6,404 nt of DNA from Paludibacter sp. GTDB taxonomy: Bacteria; Bacteroidota; Bacteroidia; Bacteroidales; Paludibacteraceae. The notes under the pieces were generated by a model. It was not told where the DNA came from, made no database searches, and saw nothing but the letters and a program-made list of their open reading frames with translations. Made by a program: the position numbers and the translations under genes. Every line of letters begins with the position of its first letter. Position 1 is the stretch's first letter. Of this stretch, positions 1 to 6,279 are shown one piece after another. Location of the stretch: contig WRGS01000132.1 in NCBI GenBank assembly GCA_009787075.1, positions 1 to 6,404 of the forward strand. The letters are read 5' to 3'.

Positions 1-608
1 CCTGTTGTGGTTTCTTCGCTTACGCCGTGAATTTCGGGCAACATAGCGTTCCAAAGATTAGGATTTTCAGATAAAATCGCTTTCAAAGTTGCATAAAGTT
101 CGCTCTCGTCTGCGCCAACATTTTGTTTTTCAAGAATTTTAGCATTTTTTTCCGCCTCTGCGCCAATGTGAATCATCATTGTGGCATCACCGCCGTCATC
201 AACAATTAATGTTGGACCTTTTCCATTGCCAAAATTCAACGCTGCAAAAGTACAAGCCCAATAATCGGATAATGTTTCGCCTTTCCAAGCAAAAACAGCA
301 ATTCCTGCGGCGGCAATCGCTGCAGCAGCGTGGTCTTGCGTAGAATAAATATTGCAACTGCACCAGCGTACTTCCGCTCCGAGTTCTGCCAGAGTTTCAA
401 TCAACACCGCCGTTTGAATAGTCATGTGCAGCGAACCCATTATACGTGCGCCTGCAAGCGGCTTTTGTATGCCATATTTTGCCCGCAAAGCCATAAGTCC
501 GGGCATCTCTTTTTCTGCAATTTCTATTTCTTTTCTGCCAAAATCGGCAAGCGAAATATCAGCCACCTTGTAAGGTAAAGCACTGAAAACGTATGAATTA
601 TTTGTCAT
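1..608 (-). CDS. ahcY: S-adenosylhomocysteinase (adenosylhomocysteine hydrolase), N-terminal part, cut by window edge
   Basis: Reading the minus strand from the ATG at 608-606 gives 202 open codons plus two bases, with no stop before base 1, so the C-terminal half lies outside the window. The enzyme reversibly splits S-adenosylhomocysteine into adenosine and homocysteine in the cytosol, relieving product inhibition of methyltransferases. Family signatures are clear: GSLHMTIQTAVLIETL (residues 58-73, catalytic His61), the CNIYSTQDHAAAAIA block (85-99), AWKGET (107-112), VDDGGDAT (137-143, substrate-binding Asp) and SEETTT (197-202, active-site Glu) at the cut. The NAD-binding domain is missing only because of truncation. 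About 40 extra residues (roughly 150-190) between DDGGD and SEETTT are the insertion known from the long bacterial form. The start fits the family's N-terminus (YKVADISLADFGRKEIE). No neighbour shares its pathway. Identification is near certain. Confidence 0.96.
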   Translation of the reverse strand, partial: MTNNSYVFSALPYKVADISLADFGRKEIEIAEKEMPGLMALRAKYGIQKPLAGARIMGSLHMTIQTAVLIETLAELGAEVRWCSCNIYSTQDHAAAAIAAAGIAVFAWKGETLSDYWACTFAALNFGNGKGPTLIVDDGGDATMMIHIGAEAEKNAKILEKQNVGADESELYATLKAILSENPNLWNAMLPEIHGVSEETTT

Positions 609-648
609 TTTTAATGTATTGTTATATTTCATATATTGAAAAATCTTG

Positions 649-656
649 CAAATTTA
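649..656 (-). promoter_or_regulatory. Probable -7 promoter element of ahcY
   Basis: The minus strand reads TAAATTTG followed by CA, a full match to the Bacteroidetes -7 consensus TAnnTTTG. It lies about 40 bases before the ahcY ATG, predicting a leader of roughly 34 bases. No convincing TTG -33 element is visible at the expected distance. A second full match, TACTTTTG followed by CA, is on the same strand at 701-708 and could be an alternative upstream promoter. Calling these promoters rests on the motif and position only. Confidence 0.5.
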
Positions 657-747
657 CGCAAAACTTTTGAATTTTATTAAAGAGTTATCAATATTTAATG
701 CAAAAGTAGTTGAATCTACTCTCAATAACTAATAATTAATAATTGAT

Positions 748-780
748 AAAAAAAAGAGGCTGCACTTTTAAGGCAGCCTC
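748..780 (-). terminator. Intrinsic terminator of the amylase gene
   Basis: GAGGCTGC (756-763) and GCAGCCTC (773-780) form a perfect 8-bp GC-rich stem around a 9-base loop. On the minus strand the stem is followed directly by a run of eight T (748-755). It begins 21 bases after the amylase stop codon. This is a textbook Rho-independent terminator and insulates ahcY from amylase transcription. Confidence 0.9.
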
Positions 781-801
781 CCCATATAAAAACAAAAAAC
801 T

Positions 802-2691
802 TTATTTTTTTACAAACTTTCCAATGTTATTTCCTATTTTTATAAAATAAATGCCTGATGTTAAATTTGAAACATCAACAGAATTTCCGCTGTTGGATTT
901 CAGATTTACAACTGTTTTTCCTGTAATATCTAAAATTTCAACATTATTTTTTTCAGACGATGAGGTAAAGAACAATTCATCTTTCACAGGATTCGGATAA
1001 ATCATAAATTGATTTGCGTCAATATTTGTTATACCTGATGTCAGGCAAGATGCATCTACTGTTGCGCCATGTTTTGGTCCTGTTGGTGTGGCATCAATAA
1101 TCCAGCCTGTATCTCCTTTGGCAAAAAGGTCTTCTGTTTGTGCAGGAGTAGCCGCGCCGTTATTAATTACAACGCCAACTTGGCTTGCTGTAAAGCCTGA
1201 CAGAGATATTGTCCATTTATTTCCTCCTATATTTGTCATTGCATCGCCTGGCCAAGCTGCTGTGGTAATCTGACTGCCGCCAACAGCCCAAACGTGAATT
1301 TTTGGTGCAGTCCAGGCGGCAGGCACTGTTGCACAAAGAGTTATATGGTCAAAAGGAGTATCTGGAACAGGATTTACTCCTGCATCAATTTTATTTTGAT
1401 ATGCTGTTTGCCCTGCTGTGTTTGTAACTTTTGTGTACATAGCCCAGCCGCTTCCGCTGCAATTCAATGTCCAGCCGCCGCCGCTCGGTGCATCGCTTGC
1501 CCACGCACTGCTGCTGCTGCCGATATAGGTAAGCATTTCCCCATAAGTTCCCTCACTGTATGCTTTGTAGTAACCCGAAGTGTTTTGAACTGTTACAGTT
1601 GATTCGCTGTTTAAACCAACCGCTTTTCTGGCTTTCATCATATTTTGAATAGCGGTTTTATTATCTCTCCAATGCGGATAAAAAACGCATGGAATACCCG
1701 GAGAAGACAGAATAAATGCATTTGCTTTTTGAACATCGCCGGTGTATTTACTGCCATCGCGATAAGTATCGTGATTATCTACAAAAGTAACTGAATAACG
1801 GCGGCTTTGCGGGCTGTGTATTAAGCCTGCAGGACGCGGAGTTGCGCCATCATTCCAAGCCATAGCGCCATAATTACCTCCCGCCAAACCATTATTCAAA
1901 GCGGCATATTTCATAGGGAAATCAAAAGCCATACTTTTGTTGCCTGTACCGTTTATCCAATTCCAAACAGCATTATACTCCCCATCCCAATATTCACCTA
2001 CAGAAAGATCTGCATTTCCAGCATCGCTATATTCGCCAAAATAACTTGCAGAAAAGCCTTTTGCCATATCATAACGCCAGCCGTCGTAACCCATTTCGCT
2101 TTTCATCCATTTAAGATATGCTTTAGTTGCATCTCTAACATATGTTTGCGTGTGGTCAAGGTCGCGCGCTCCGTCAAAGTTTTCTCCTGTATCAGGTGCA
2201 CCTGTGGCTTGTCCTCTGCAAGAGCCTGCTCCTGCAGCTGAATTTACTTCATCGTTGCTGCAAATGTGCGATGCAGTCAATTGAAACGAACCGAAAGTGC
2301 CGAAATTGTCAGGATAAAAATTACACCAAGACGACATACCATCTCTGTGATTAACCACAATATCGGCAATAGCCTTACACTGATGTGCTTTGAGGTAATT
2401 TATCAGTCTTTTCAAATCATCTACATTTCCCCAAGAAGAAGTTTGATTGCTCAACTGCCGTGGCATATAACCAGTTCCGCCCGAAGACATAGCAGACGGC
2501 GGAAGCCAAACATAATCGAAATAACCGGAAAGATCGCCGGAAATTTGATAAAGTTGCGACCATGATGTCGCGCTATTGGAATCCCAATAGAAACCTTGCA
2601 GCATTATAGCATTGCTCGCTGCTGGTGCCTGTGCATTAATAGTTGCAAAAGTGCAAAATGCAAGTAGAATTAAAGAATAAATGTTCTTCAT
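802..2691 (-). CDS. Secreted GH13 alpha-amylase with starch-binding module and T9SS sorting domain
   Basis: This 629-residue protein hydrolyses internal alpha-1,4 bonds of starch or maltodextrin outside the cell. Residues 1-20 or so form a Sec signal peptide (MKNIYSLILLAFCTFATINA). The (beta/alpha)8 domain has all four GH13 regions: DIVVNH (110-115), GWRYDMAKG with nucleophile Asp208, VGEYWD with acid/base Glu233, and FVDNHD (303-308) with Asp308. Blocks such as LQGFYWDS, VWLPP and GYMP resemble the plant/archaeal-type subfamilies (GH13_6/7), by memory of those families. Residues about 455-540 (AAWTAPKIHVWAV, then a WPG motif at 480-482) resemble a CBM26-type starch-binding module. Residues 563-629 (YPNPVKDELFF, ILDITGKTVV, LTSGIYFIKI, ending KFVKK) are a type A T9SS sorting domain, so the enzyme is probably released or surface-anchored through the type IX system. 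It has its own promoter and terminator, and no Sus transport genes lie beside it. Function is firm; module family and linkage specificity are less so. Confidence 0.95.
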   Translation of the reverse strand: MKNIYSLILLAFCTFATINAQAPAASNAIMLQGFYWDSNSATSWSQLYQISGDLSGYFDYVWLPPSAMSSGGTGYMPRQLSNQTSSWGNVDDLKRLINYLKAHQCKAIADIVVNHRDGMSSWCNFYPDNFGTFGSFQLTASHICSNDEVNSAAGAGSCRGQATGAPDTGENFDGARDLDHTQTYVRDATKAYLKWMKSEMGYDGWRYDMAKGFSASYFGEYSDAGNADLSVGEYWDGEYNAVWNWINGTGNKSMAFDFPMKYAALNNGLAGGNYGAMAWNDGATPRPAGLIHSPQSRRYSVTFVDNHDTYRDGSKYTGDVQKANAFILSSPGIPCVFYPHWRDNKTAIQNMMKARKAVGLNSESTVTVQNTSGYYKAYSEGTYGEMLTYIGSSSSAWASDAPSGGGWTLNCSGSGWAMYTKVTNTAGQTAYQNKIDAGVNPVPDTPFDHITLCATVPAAWTAPKIHVWAVGGSQITTAAWPGDAMTNIGGNKWTISLSGFTASQVGVVINNGAATPAQTEDLFAKGDTGWIIDATPTGPKHGATVDASCLTSGITNIDANQFMIYPNPVKDELFFTSSSEKNNVEILDITGKTVVNLKSNSGNSVDVSNLTSGIYFIKIGNNIGKFVKK

Positions 2692-2736
2692 AATATTAAA
2701 ATATTTATTTAATTAAAATTGTTTTTTTTAAGAGTG

Positions 2737-2763
2737 CAAAATTAATGCATAATTTTTTTTCAA
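2737..2763 (-). promoter_or_regulatory. Probable promoter of the amylase gene (TTG...TAATTTTG)
   Basis: The minus strand carries TAATTTTG followed by CA (2744-2737), a full match to the Bacteroidetes -7 motif TAnnTTTG, about 45 bases before the amylase ATG. A TTG at 2763-2761 lies 16 bases upstream of it as a possible -33 element, slightly closer than usual. The leader is very AT-rich and has no Shine-Dalgarno sequence. Confidence 0.55.
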
Positions 2764-2797
2764 TAGAATTATTTAAAAATATATTTGTTAAAATAAA

Positions 2798-2813
2798 ATG
2801 CAAACGATTGCAT
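2798..2813. promoter_or_regulatory. Possible LacI-family operator (or weak nspC terminator hairpin) upstream of the amylase
   Basis: ATGCAAACGATTGCAT is a 16-bp palindrome with a central CG and a single mismatched pair. Even-length, CG-centred palindromes of this type (TGCAAnCGnTTGCA) are typical binding sites of LacI-family sugar regulators, and the site sits in the spacer before a starch-degrading gene. It lies about 54 bp upstream of the proposed -7 element, a position more suited to activation than to simple blocking. It also starts only 6 bases past the nspC stop codon; on the minus strand a 6-bp stem followed by TTTATTTT could instead act as a weak terminator for nspC. No regulator gene is in the window. 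Confidence 0.45.
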
Positions 2814-2819
2814 AAAAAA

Positions 2820-3977
2820 TTAACTCATTCTGTTTTTATAATCCTGATAATCAAAATTTCTGATGAGTTGAAATTCATTATTTCGAGTCCAAATTCCGAT
2901 GTTCGGGTGCGACACTCCGTTGAACATCGTAGTTTTTACCATTGTGTAATGAATCATATCTTTGAAAACAATTTTATCGCCGCTTTTCAGCGGCTTTTCA
3001 AATGCCCAATCACCCACATAATCGCCTGAAAGACAACTATTTCCACCCATTTTGTAAATATATTGACCTTTGATATTTTCATTTTGTTTTTGTTCTACAA
3101 TTTTTGCTTCTTCAATTTCGGGCTGATACGGCATTTCGAGGCAATCAGGCATATGGCAGGCAAACGAAACATTTAACATTGCGGTTGTAATTCCGTGATT
3201 TTCAACAATATCTTCAACTTCAGCAACCAGCACGCCTGTTTGCCAAACAAATGCCGCGCCCGGCTCCAAAATTATTTGCAGATGCGGATATTTTGCCTTA
3301 AAACGTTGTAAAAGTGCGATTAAATGTTCTATATCATAATCTTTTCGCGTAATCAGATGCCCGCCACCCATATTCAACCATTTTATTTGAGAAAAATATT
3401 TGCCGAATTTTTCATCAACAACTGTCAAAACTTTTTCCAAATCGTAAGAATTATTTTCACAAAGAGCGTGAAAATGCAAGCCCTCAATGCCGTAGGGTAG
3501 TTTTTCGGGCATATTATCCAAAATTATTCCCAACCGTGAGCCTGCAGCAGCAGGATTGTAAATGTCGGTTTCAACAACCGAAACTTCGGGGTTGATGCGT
3601 AAGCCGCACGAAATTTTTCGCTGATTTTTAAGAATTTGCGGTTCAAATTTTTCAAATTGCCTCAACGAATTAAAAGTAATATGACTGCTGCAATCTATAA
3701 TTTGCGCAAATTCGCTCTGACAATAAACAGGCGCGTAAGTGTGCGCCAATGTTTCCATTTGTTCCTGCGCCAAACGCGCCTCAGCAAGCGAACTTGCCGT
3801 TGTATATTTAAAATATTCCTTAATAATAGGAAATACGCTCCAAACGGCAAATGCTTTGAAAGCCATAATGATTTCCACTTCGGCGCGGGAACGTACCGAA
3901 GCAAGCAATTGCAAATTTTTTAAAAGTAATTGTTCTTCAATTACATACGAAGGCGATGGTATTTTTGTATAATCCAT
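2820..3977 (-). CDS. nspC: Carboxynorspermidine/carboxyspermidine decarboxylase
   Basis: This 385-residue, full-length, PLP-dependent fold-III decarboxylase removes the carboxyl group from carboxyspermidine (or carboxynorspermidine) in the cytosol, the last step of the aspartate-semialdehyde route to spermidine that bypasses decarboxylated AdoMet. Visible signatures are MAFKAFAVWSVFP with the PLP lysine Lys41, ASSLAEARLA (61-70), GLRINPE (125-131), SRLGI (147-151), EGLHFHALCE (165-174), the GGGH phosphate-binding loop (204-207), LEPGAA (237-242), CHMPDCLEMPY (274-284), and the C-terminal NSCLSGD (313-319, active-site Cys315 and Asp319) with HYTMVKTTMFNG (343-354). These match NspC more closely than diaminopimelate or ornithine decarboxylases. 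The partner dehydrogenase (NspA/CASDH) is not adjacent. The start is the first in-frame ATG and gives the expected MDYTKIPSPSYVIEE N-terminus. Family assignment is firm; whether the product is spermidine or norspermidine cannot be read here. Confidence 0.93.
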   Translation of the reverse strand: MDYTKIPSPSYVIEEQLLLKNLQLLASVRSRAEVEIIMAFKAFAVWSVFPIIKEYFKYTTASSLAEARLAQEQMETLAHTYAPVYCQSEFAQIIDCSSHITFNSLRQFEKFEPQILKNQRKISCGLRINPEVSVVETDIYNPAAAGSRLGIILDNMPEKLPYGIEGLHFHALCENNSYDLEKVLTVVDEKFGKYFSQIKWLNMGGGHLITRKDYDIEHLIALLQRFKAKYPHLQIILEPGAAFVWQTGVLVAEVEDIVENHGITTAMLNVSFACHMPDCLEMPYQPEIEEAKIVEQKQNENIKGQYIYKMGGNSCLSGDYVGDWAFEKPLKSGDKIVFKDMIHYTMVKTTMFNGVSHPNIGIWTRNNEFQLIRNFDYQDYKNRMS

Positions 3978-3991
3978 TTTAATTTTTTTTG

Positions 3992-3999
3992 CAAAAATA
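3992..3999 (-). promoter_or_regulatory. Probable -7 promoter element of nspC
   Basis: The minus strand reads TATTTTTG followed by CA, a full match to TAnnTTTG, 14 bases before the nspC ATG, so the leader would be very short (under 10 bases). No TTG -33 box is apparent. It lies back to back with the plus-strand promoter at 4007-4034 in an 87-bp divergent spacer. Confidence 0.4.
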
Positions 4000-4006
4000 T
4001 GATTTT

Positions 4007-4034
4007 TTTGTTAGAAAAATTTGTTGTACTTTTG
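4007..4034 (+). promoter_or_regulatory. Probable promoter of the nuclease-like lipoprotein gene
   Basis: TACTTTTG at 4027-4034 is a full match to the Bacteroidetes -7 motif, with TTTG at 4007-4010 sixteen bases upstream as the -33 element. This is the same spacing proposed for the amylase promoter. The predicted leader is about 25 bases, AT-rich and without a Shine-Dalgarno site. Confidence 0.55.
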
Positions 4035-4064
4035 AGTTTTTAAAATCTTAAATTAATAATCTAT

Positions 4065-5168
4065 ATGAACATGAAGAAAATCAATGTTTTAGCAATTTTT
4101 ATGATTGCTCTTTTCAGTGTTTTTTCCTGCAAATCGAAGCAGACAAGCGTCGCTTCCAAAGAAATCCATAATTTTGAAGTTGGATGCGTAGCGTTTTATA
4201 ATCTCGAAAATCTTTTTGATACGGTGCATAATGTTGGCGTGAATGACTACGAATACACTCCCACAGGCGCAAACCAATGGAATGCAATGAAGTACAAAGC
4301 TAAATTGAAAAATATGTCGTATGCTGTTTCTCAACTCGGACTTGATTTTTCGCCCGTTGGCGCGGTTGTCATTGGCGTTTCGGAAGTTGAAAATCGCGGT
4401 GTGCTTGAAGACCTTGTGCGTCAGCCGTCAATCTCGGCTCGGCAGTACGGAATTGTACATTACGATGGACCAGACCGTCGTGGGGTTGATGTTGCACTGC
4501 TTTACAATCCGCGTTATTTTACAGTAAGCAGCAGTAAGTCGTTCTTTTTAGGTAAAAAGTTTTTGAGCGGAACAAAATATAAAGACTCGCCCGATTCTAC
4601 TTTCCGCACGCGCAACCAACTGCTTGTGAGCGGTTATCTTTTGGGCGAAAAAGTTCATATCATTGTCAATCACTGGCCTTCACGCTACGGTGGTGAAATA
4701 GAATCAGGTCCTTTACGCATTGCAGCTGCATCTCTGACTCGCTCGATAGTGGATTCGCTTTTTAATGTTGATGCAAATTCTAAAATTATTGTTATGGGCG
4801 ATTTGAATGATGACCCGTCCAACGAAAGTTGCAAAACTACGATGAACGCAAAACGTGATGCAGCAGATGCCACAGGAACGGCGTTGTACAATGTTTTCTG
4901 GAAAACATTAGATAGCGGCGTTGGCTCGCTTGCATATCAGGGACGTTGGAATTTGTTCGATCAGATTATGATTTCGCCCGCTCTGCTTTCCAAAGATTTG
5001 AAGGAACTTCATTTTTGGAAAGGGGAAGTTTTCAACCGTCCGTTTCTCACTTTTCAGGAAGGTGAAAACAAAGGCACGCCGCATCGTACGCATTCGCGCG
5101 GAGTTTGGGTAAATGGCTATAGCGACCACTATCCAACATTGATTTATTTAATAAAAGAAAAGAAATAA
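4065..5168 (+). CDS. Endonuclease/exonuclease/phosphatase-family lipoprotein
   Basis: The 367-residue protein starts with a lipoprotein signal peptide: KK, a hydrophobic stretch (about 7-20) and a lipobox ending at Cys22 (SVFSC). The mature part is a complete metal-dependent EEP (DNase I-like) phosphodiesterase fold: FYNLENLFDT (45-53, Asn47), GVSEVEN (104-110, catalytic Glu107), DRRGVDVALLY (137-147), VNHWPSR (201-207, His203), MGDLNDDP (244-251, Asp246 and Asn248), FDQIMIS (298-304) and SDHYP (353-357, catalytic Asp354-His355). No acidic surface-export signal follows Cys22 (KSKQTSVASKE), so a periplasm-facing lipidated enzyme is the simplest guess. Related Bacteroidetes proteins are annotated only as EEP family; the substrate could be DNA, RNA or another phosphodiester. 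Met3 (position 4071, MKKIN...) is an equally good start. Its own promoter lies upstream and a hairpin follows 36 bases after the stop. Fold is firm, substrate unknown. Confidence 0.9.
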   Translation: MNMKKINVLAIFMIALFSVFSCKSKQTSVASKEIHNFEVGCVAFYNLENLFDTVHNVGVNDYEYTPTGANQWNAMKYKAKLKNMSYAVSQLGLDFSPVGAVVIGVSEVENRGVLEDLVRQPSISARQYGIVHYDGPDRRGVDVALLYNPRYFTVSSSKSFFLGKKFLSGTKYKDSPDSTFRTRNQLLVSGYLLGEKVHIIVNHWPSRYGGEIESGPLRIAAASLTRSIVDSLFNVDANSKIIVMGDLNDDPSNESCKTTMNAKRDAADATGTALYNVFWKTLDSGVGSLAYQGRWNLFDQIMISPALLSKDLKELHFWKGEVFNRPFLTFQEGENKGTPHRTHSRGVWVNGYSDHYPTLIYLIKEKK

Positions 5169-5204
5169 AAATTTTTGAATTGTTTTGAATTTTTTAACAT
5201 GAGG

Positions 5205-5232
5205 ACAACAACAGCCATTTGGCTGTTGTTGT
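5205..5232. terminator. Hairpin between convergent genes, probable shared terminator
   Basis: ACAACAACAGCC (5205-5216) and GGCTGTTGTTGT (5221-5232) form a perfect 12-bp stem with a 4-base ATTT loop. It lies 36 bases after the lipoprotein stop and 27 bases after the convergent sigma-factor stop. A clean T run is absent on both sides; on the plus strand the T-rich right arm (GTTGTTGTTGTATAT) may substitute. It probably ends transcription from one or both sides. Confidence 0.65.
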
Positions 5233-5259
5233 TGTATATAAGCAAAAAATATTTCGATT

Positions 5260-5826
5260 TTATTGTTGCAAAATATAAAATTCTTCATACAGTTCTTTTA
5301 ATCGCTTGCGCAGGTGCAAAACGGCGTAATGTTTGCGCGAAAGCAGCGTATTGACTGCAACGCCCGTCATTTCTGCAATTGCTTTGACAGGAATTCCGTC
5401 TATTTCGGTAAGTTCAAAAATTTCGCGCTGCTCTGGCGGCAATTCTACCAAAGCGGTTTCCACTTCTTCCCAAACCAGCGACCGCAAAAATTCCGTTTCG
5501 GGCGAAGCGGCAGTTTCGGCAAAAAGCGCGGCAGAAATTGCCAGAGCAACTTCATTGCCCTCATAGTCTGTATATGCAGGCAATTCCTCTTCGGTTTTCT
5601 TTTTCGATTTGTTAATAATCAGATTTTTGGCAACGCGGTAAAGCCACGCCGAAACCTCTTCTATTGGCGTCAGCGCGGCATTTACTGTTTTTACCAACTG
5701 ATAAAAAACGTCCTGTAAAATATCTTCCGCATCTTGGGCATTATTTACCCTGTGGCGAATAAACGATTTGAGTTTCGATTGGTTTTCTGTAATCAGTTGC
5801 GTAAGGTTTTCGCTGGTTGCGGTCAT
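5260..5826 (-). CDS. ECF-type RNA polymerase sigma factor
   Basis: This 188-residue protein has only sigma regions 2 and 4, as extracytoplasmic-function sigma factors do. Region 2 spans about residues 12-75, with the core-binding/promoter-melting helix NAQDAEDILQDVFYQLVK (29-46) and SAWLYRVAKNLIINKSKKK (59-77). An acidic linker (about 78-118) follows. Region 4 spans about 120-178: LVELPPEQREIFELTEIDG (126-144), then a helix-turn-helix with IAEMTGVAVNTLLSRKHYAV (150-169) and the basic HLRKRL. It directs RNA polymerase to a specific regulon in the cytoplasm. The ATG immediately follows the stop of the upstream membrane-protein gene (TAAATG on the minus strand), implying cotranscription and translational coupling. 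No classical anti-sigma (FecR-like or zinc-binding) gene and no TonB receptor are adjacent, so it does not look like an iron-transport FecI pair. The regulon is unknown. Confidence 0.92.
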   Translation of the reverse strand: MTATSENLTQLITENQSKLKSFIRHRVNNAQDAEDILQDVFYQLVKTVNAALTPIEEVSAWLYRVAKNLIINKSKKKTEEELPAYTDYEGNEVALAISAALFAETAASPETEFLRSLVWEEVETALVELPPEQREIFELTEIDGIPVKAIAEMTGVAVNTLLSRKHYAVLHLRKRLKELYEEFYILQQ

Positions 5827-6177
5827 TTAATCCTGTTTTTTTTCTTCAAAATTACTATCTTTTTTTTCAAAATCAAAAAAACGGCGTCCGCGTTTGCAAA
5901 ATTGTTCGCGCTGTTCGGGCGACATCTTTTCCCATTTGTCGTGCAGGCGGTCGTAATGCGCTCTGTTGCCGTGAAAATTGTGTCTGTGAAAACCGCCAAA
6001 TTTTCCGAACAAAATCCTGCAAAGCACGCTCAAGCCCAAGGCTTGCCAATAATTAATTGCATTCCAGCCGATTACCTGCGGCACAATCCAATTCCAAAGC
6101 AACATTACAACCGCACTAACAGCAGCAATAACCACAATCACTAAAATAAACTTTCCTAAAAAATGTTTTTTTCTCAT
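5827..6177 (-). CDS. Small His-rich membrane protein coupled to the ECF sigma factor; candidate sigma regulator
   Basis: This 116-residue protein starts MRKKHFLGKF. It has a strong hydrophobic segment (about 10-36, IVVIAAVSAVVMLLWNWIV), a second shorter one (about 42-58, INYWQALGLSVLCRILFG), then a basic His-rich stretch (63-79, five His), KWEKMSPEQREQF (81-93), Cys94 and a charged tail ending EEKKQD. The basic N-terminus and basic tail suggest a hairpin with both ends in the cytoplasm. I recall similar proteins (WNW...P, then FWQALGL..L.RILFG) as uncharacterised Bacteroidetes proteins beside sigma factors, but could not check this. Its TAA abuts the ATG of the sigma gene, so the two are probably made together. 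An anti-sigma or sensory role is inference from gene order, not from any recognised domain. SPEQRE also recalls Spy/CpxP-like helices. The coding call is supported by the coupling and clear topology. Confidence 0.8.
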   Translation of the reverse strand: MRKKHFLGKFILVIVVIAAVSAVVMLLWNWIVPQVIGWNAINYWQALGLSVLCRILFGKFGGFHRHNFHGNRAHYDRLHDKWEKMSPEQREQFCKRGRRFFDFEKKDSNFEEKKQD

Positions 6178-6279
6178 ATTATTTTAAATTATTAAAAAAT
6201 TTTATCTAATTGTAAAGACAAATGAAATGATGAAATATTTTATAATTGTGGGAAATTTTGAATATCGTTAGTTATTTTT

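Noticed and set aside
330..578. Plus-strand 82-codon open frame
   Set aside because: It lies wholly antisense to the clearly recognisable ahcY coding sequence and shows no domain-like sequence.
609..648. Riboswitch (SAM or SAH type) in the ahcY leader
   Set aside because: The predicted leader is about 34 bases, strongly AT-rich, with no paired helices or conserved core that would fit a known class.
2745..3029. Plus-strand 94-codon open frame beginning in the amylase upstream region
   Set aside because: Two thirds of it is antisense to nspC, there is no promoter or domain signature, and composition follows the AT-rich spacer.
3766..3775. TGCGCCAAAC inside nspC, identical to part of the right arm of the GC-rich element
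   Set aside because: Ten bases only, within conserved coding sequence, with no arms or boxes around it; most likely chance.
4089..4334. Minus-strand 81-codon open frame inside the lipoprotein gene
   Set aside because: It is antisense to the conserved N-terminal half of the EEP-family protein, with no independent signals.
5734..6144. Plus-strand 136-codon open frame across the sigma/membrane-protein junction
   Set aside because: It is antisense to two supported genes; its F/K/N-rich, low-complexity translation looks like a shadow frame.
6219..6226. Possible -7 element of the membrane-protein/sigma operon (minus strand TTCATTTG)
   Set aside because: It has one mismatch at a key position and no -33 partner, in DNA so AT-rich that such matches are expected.
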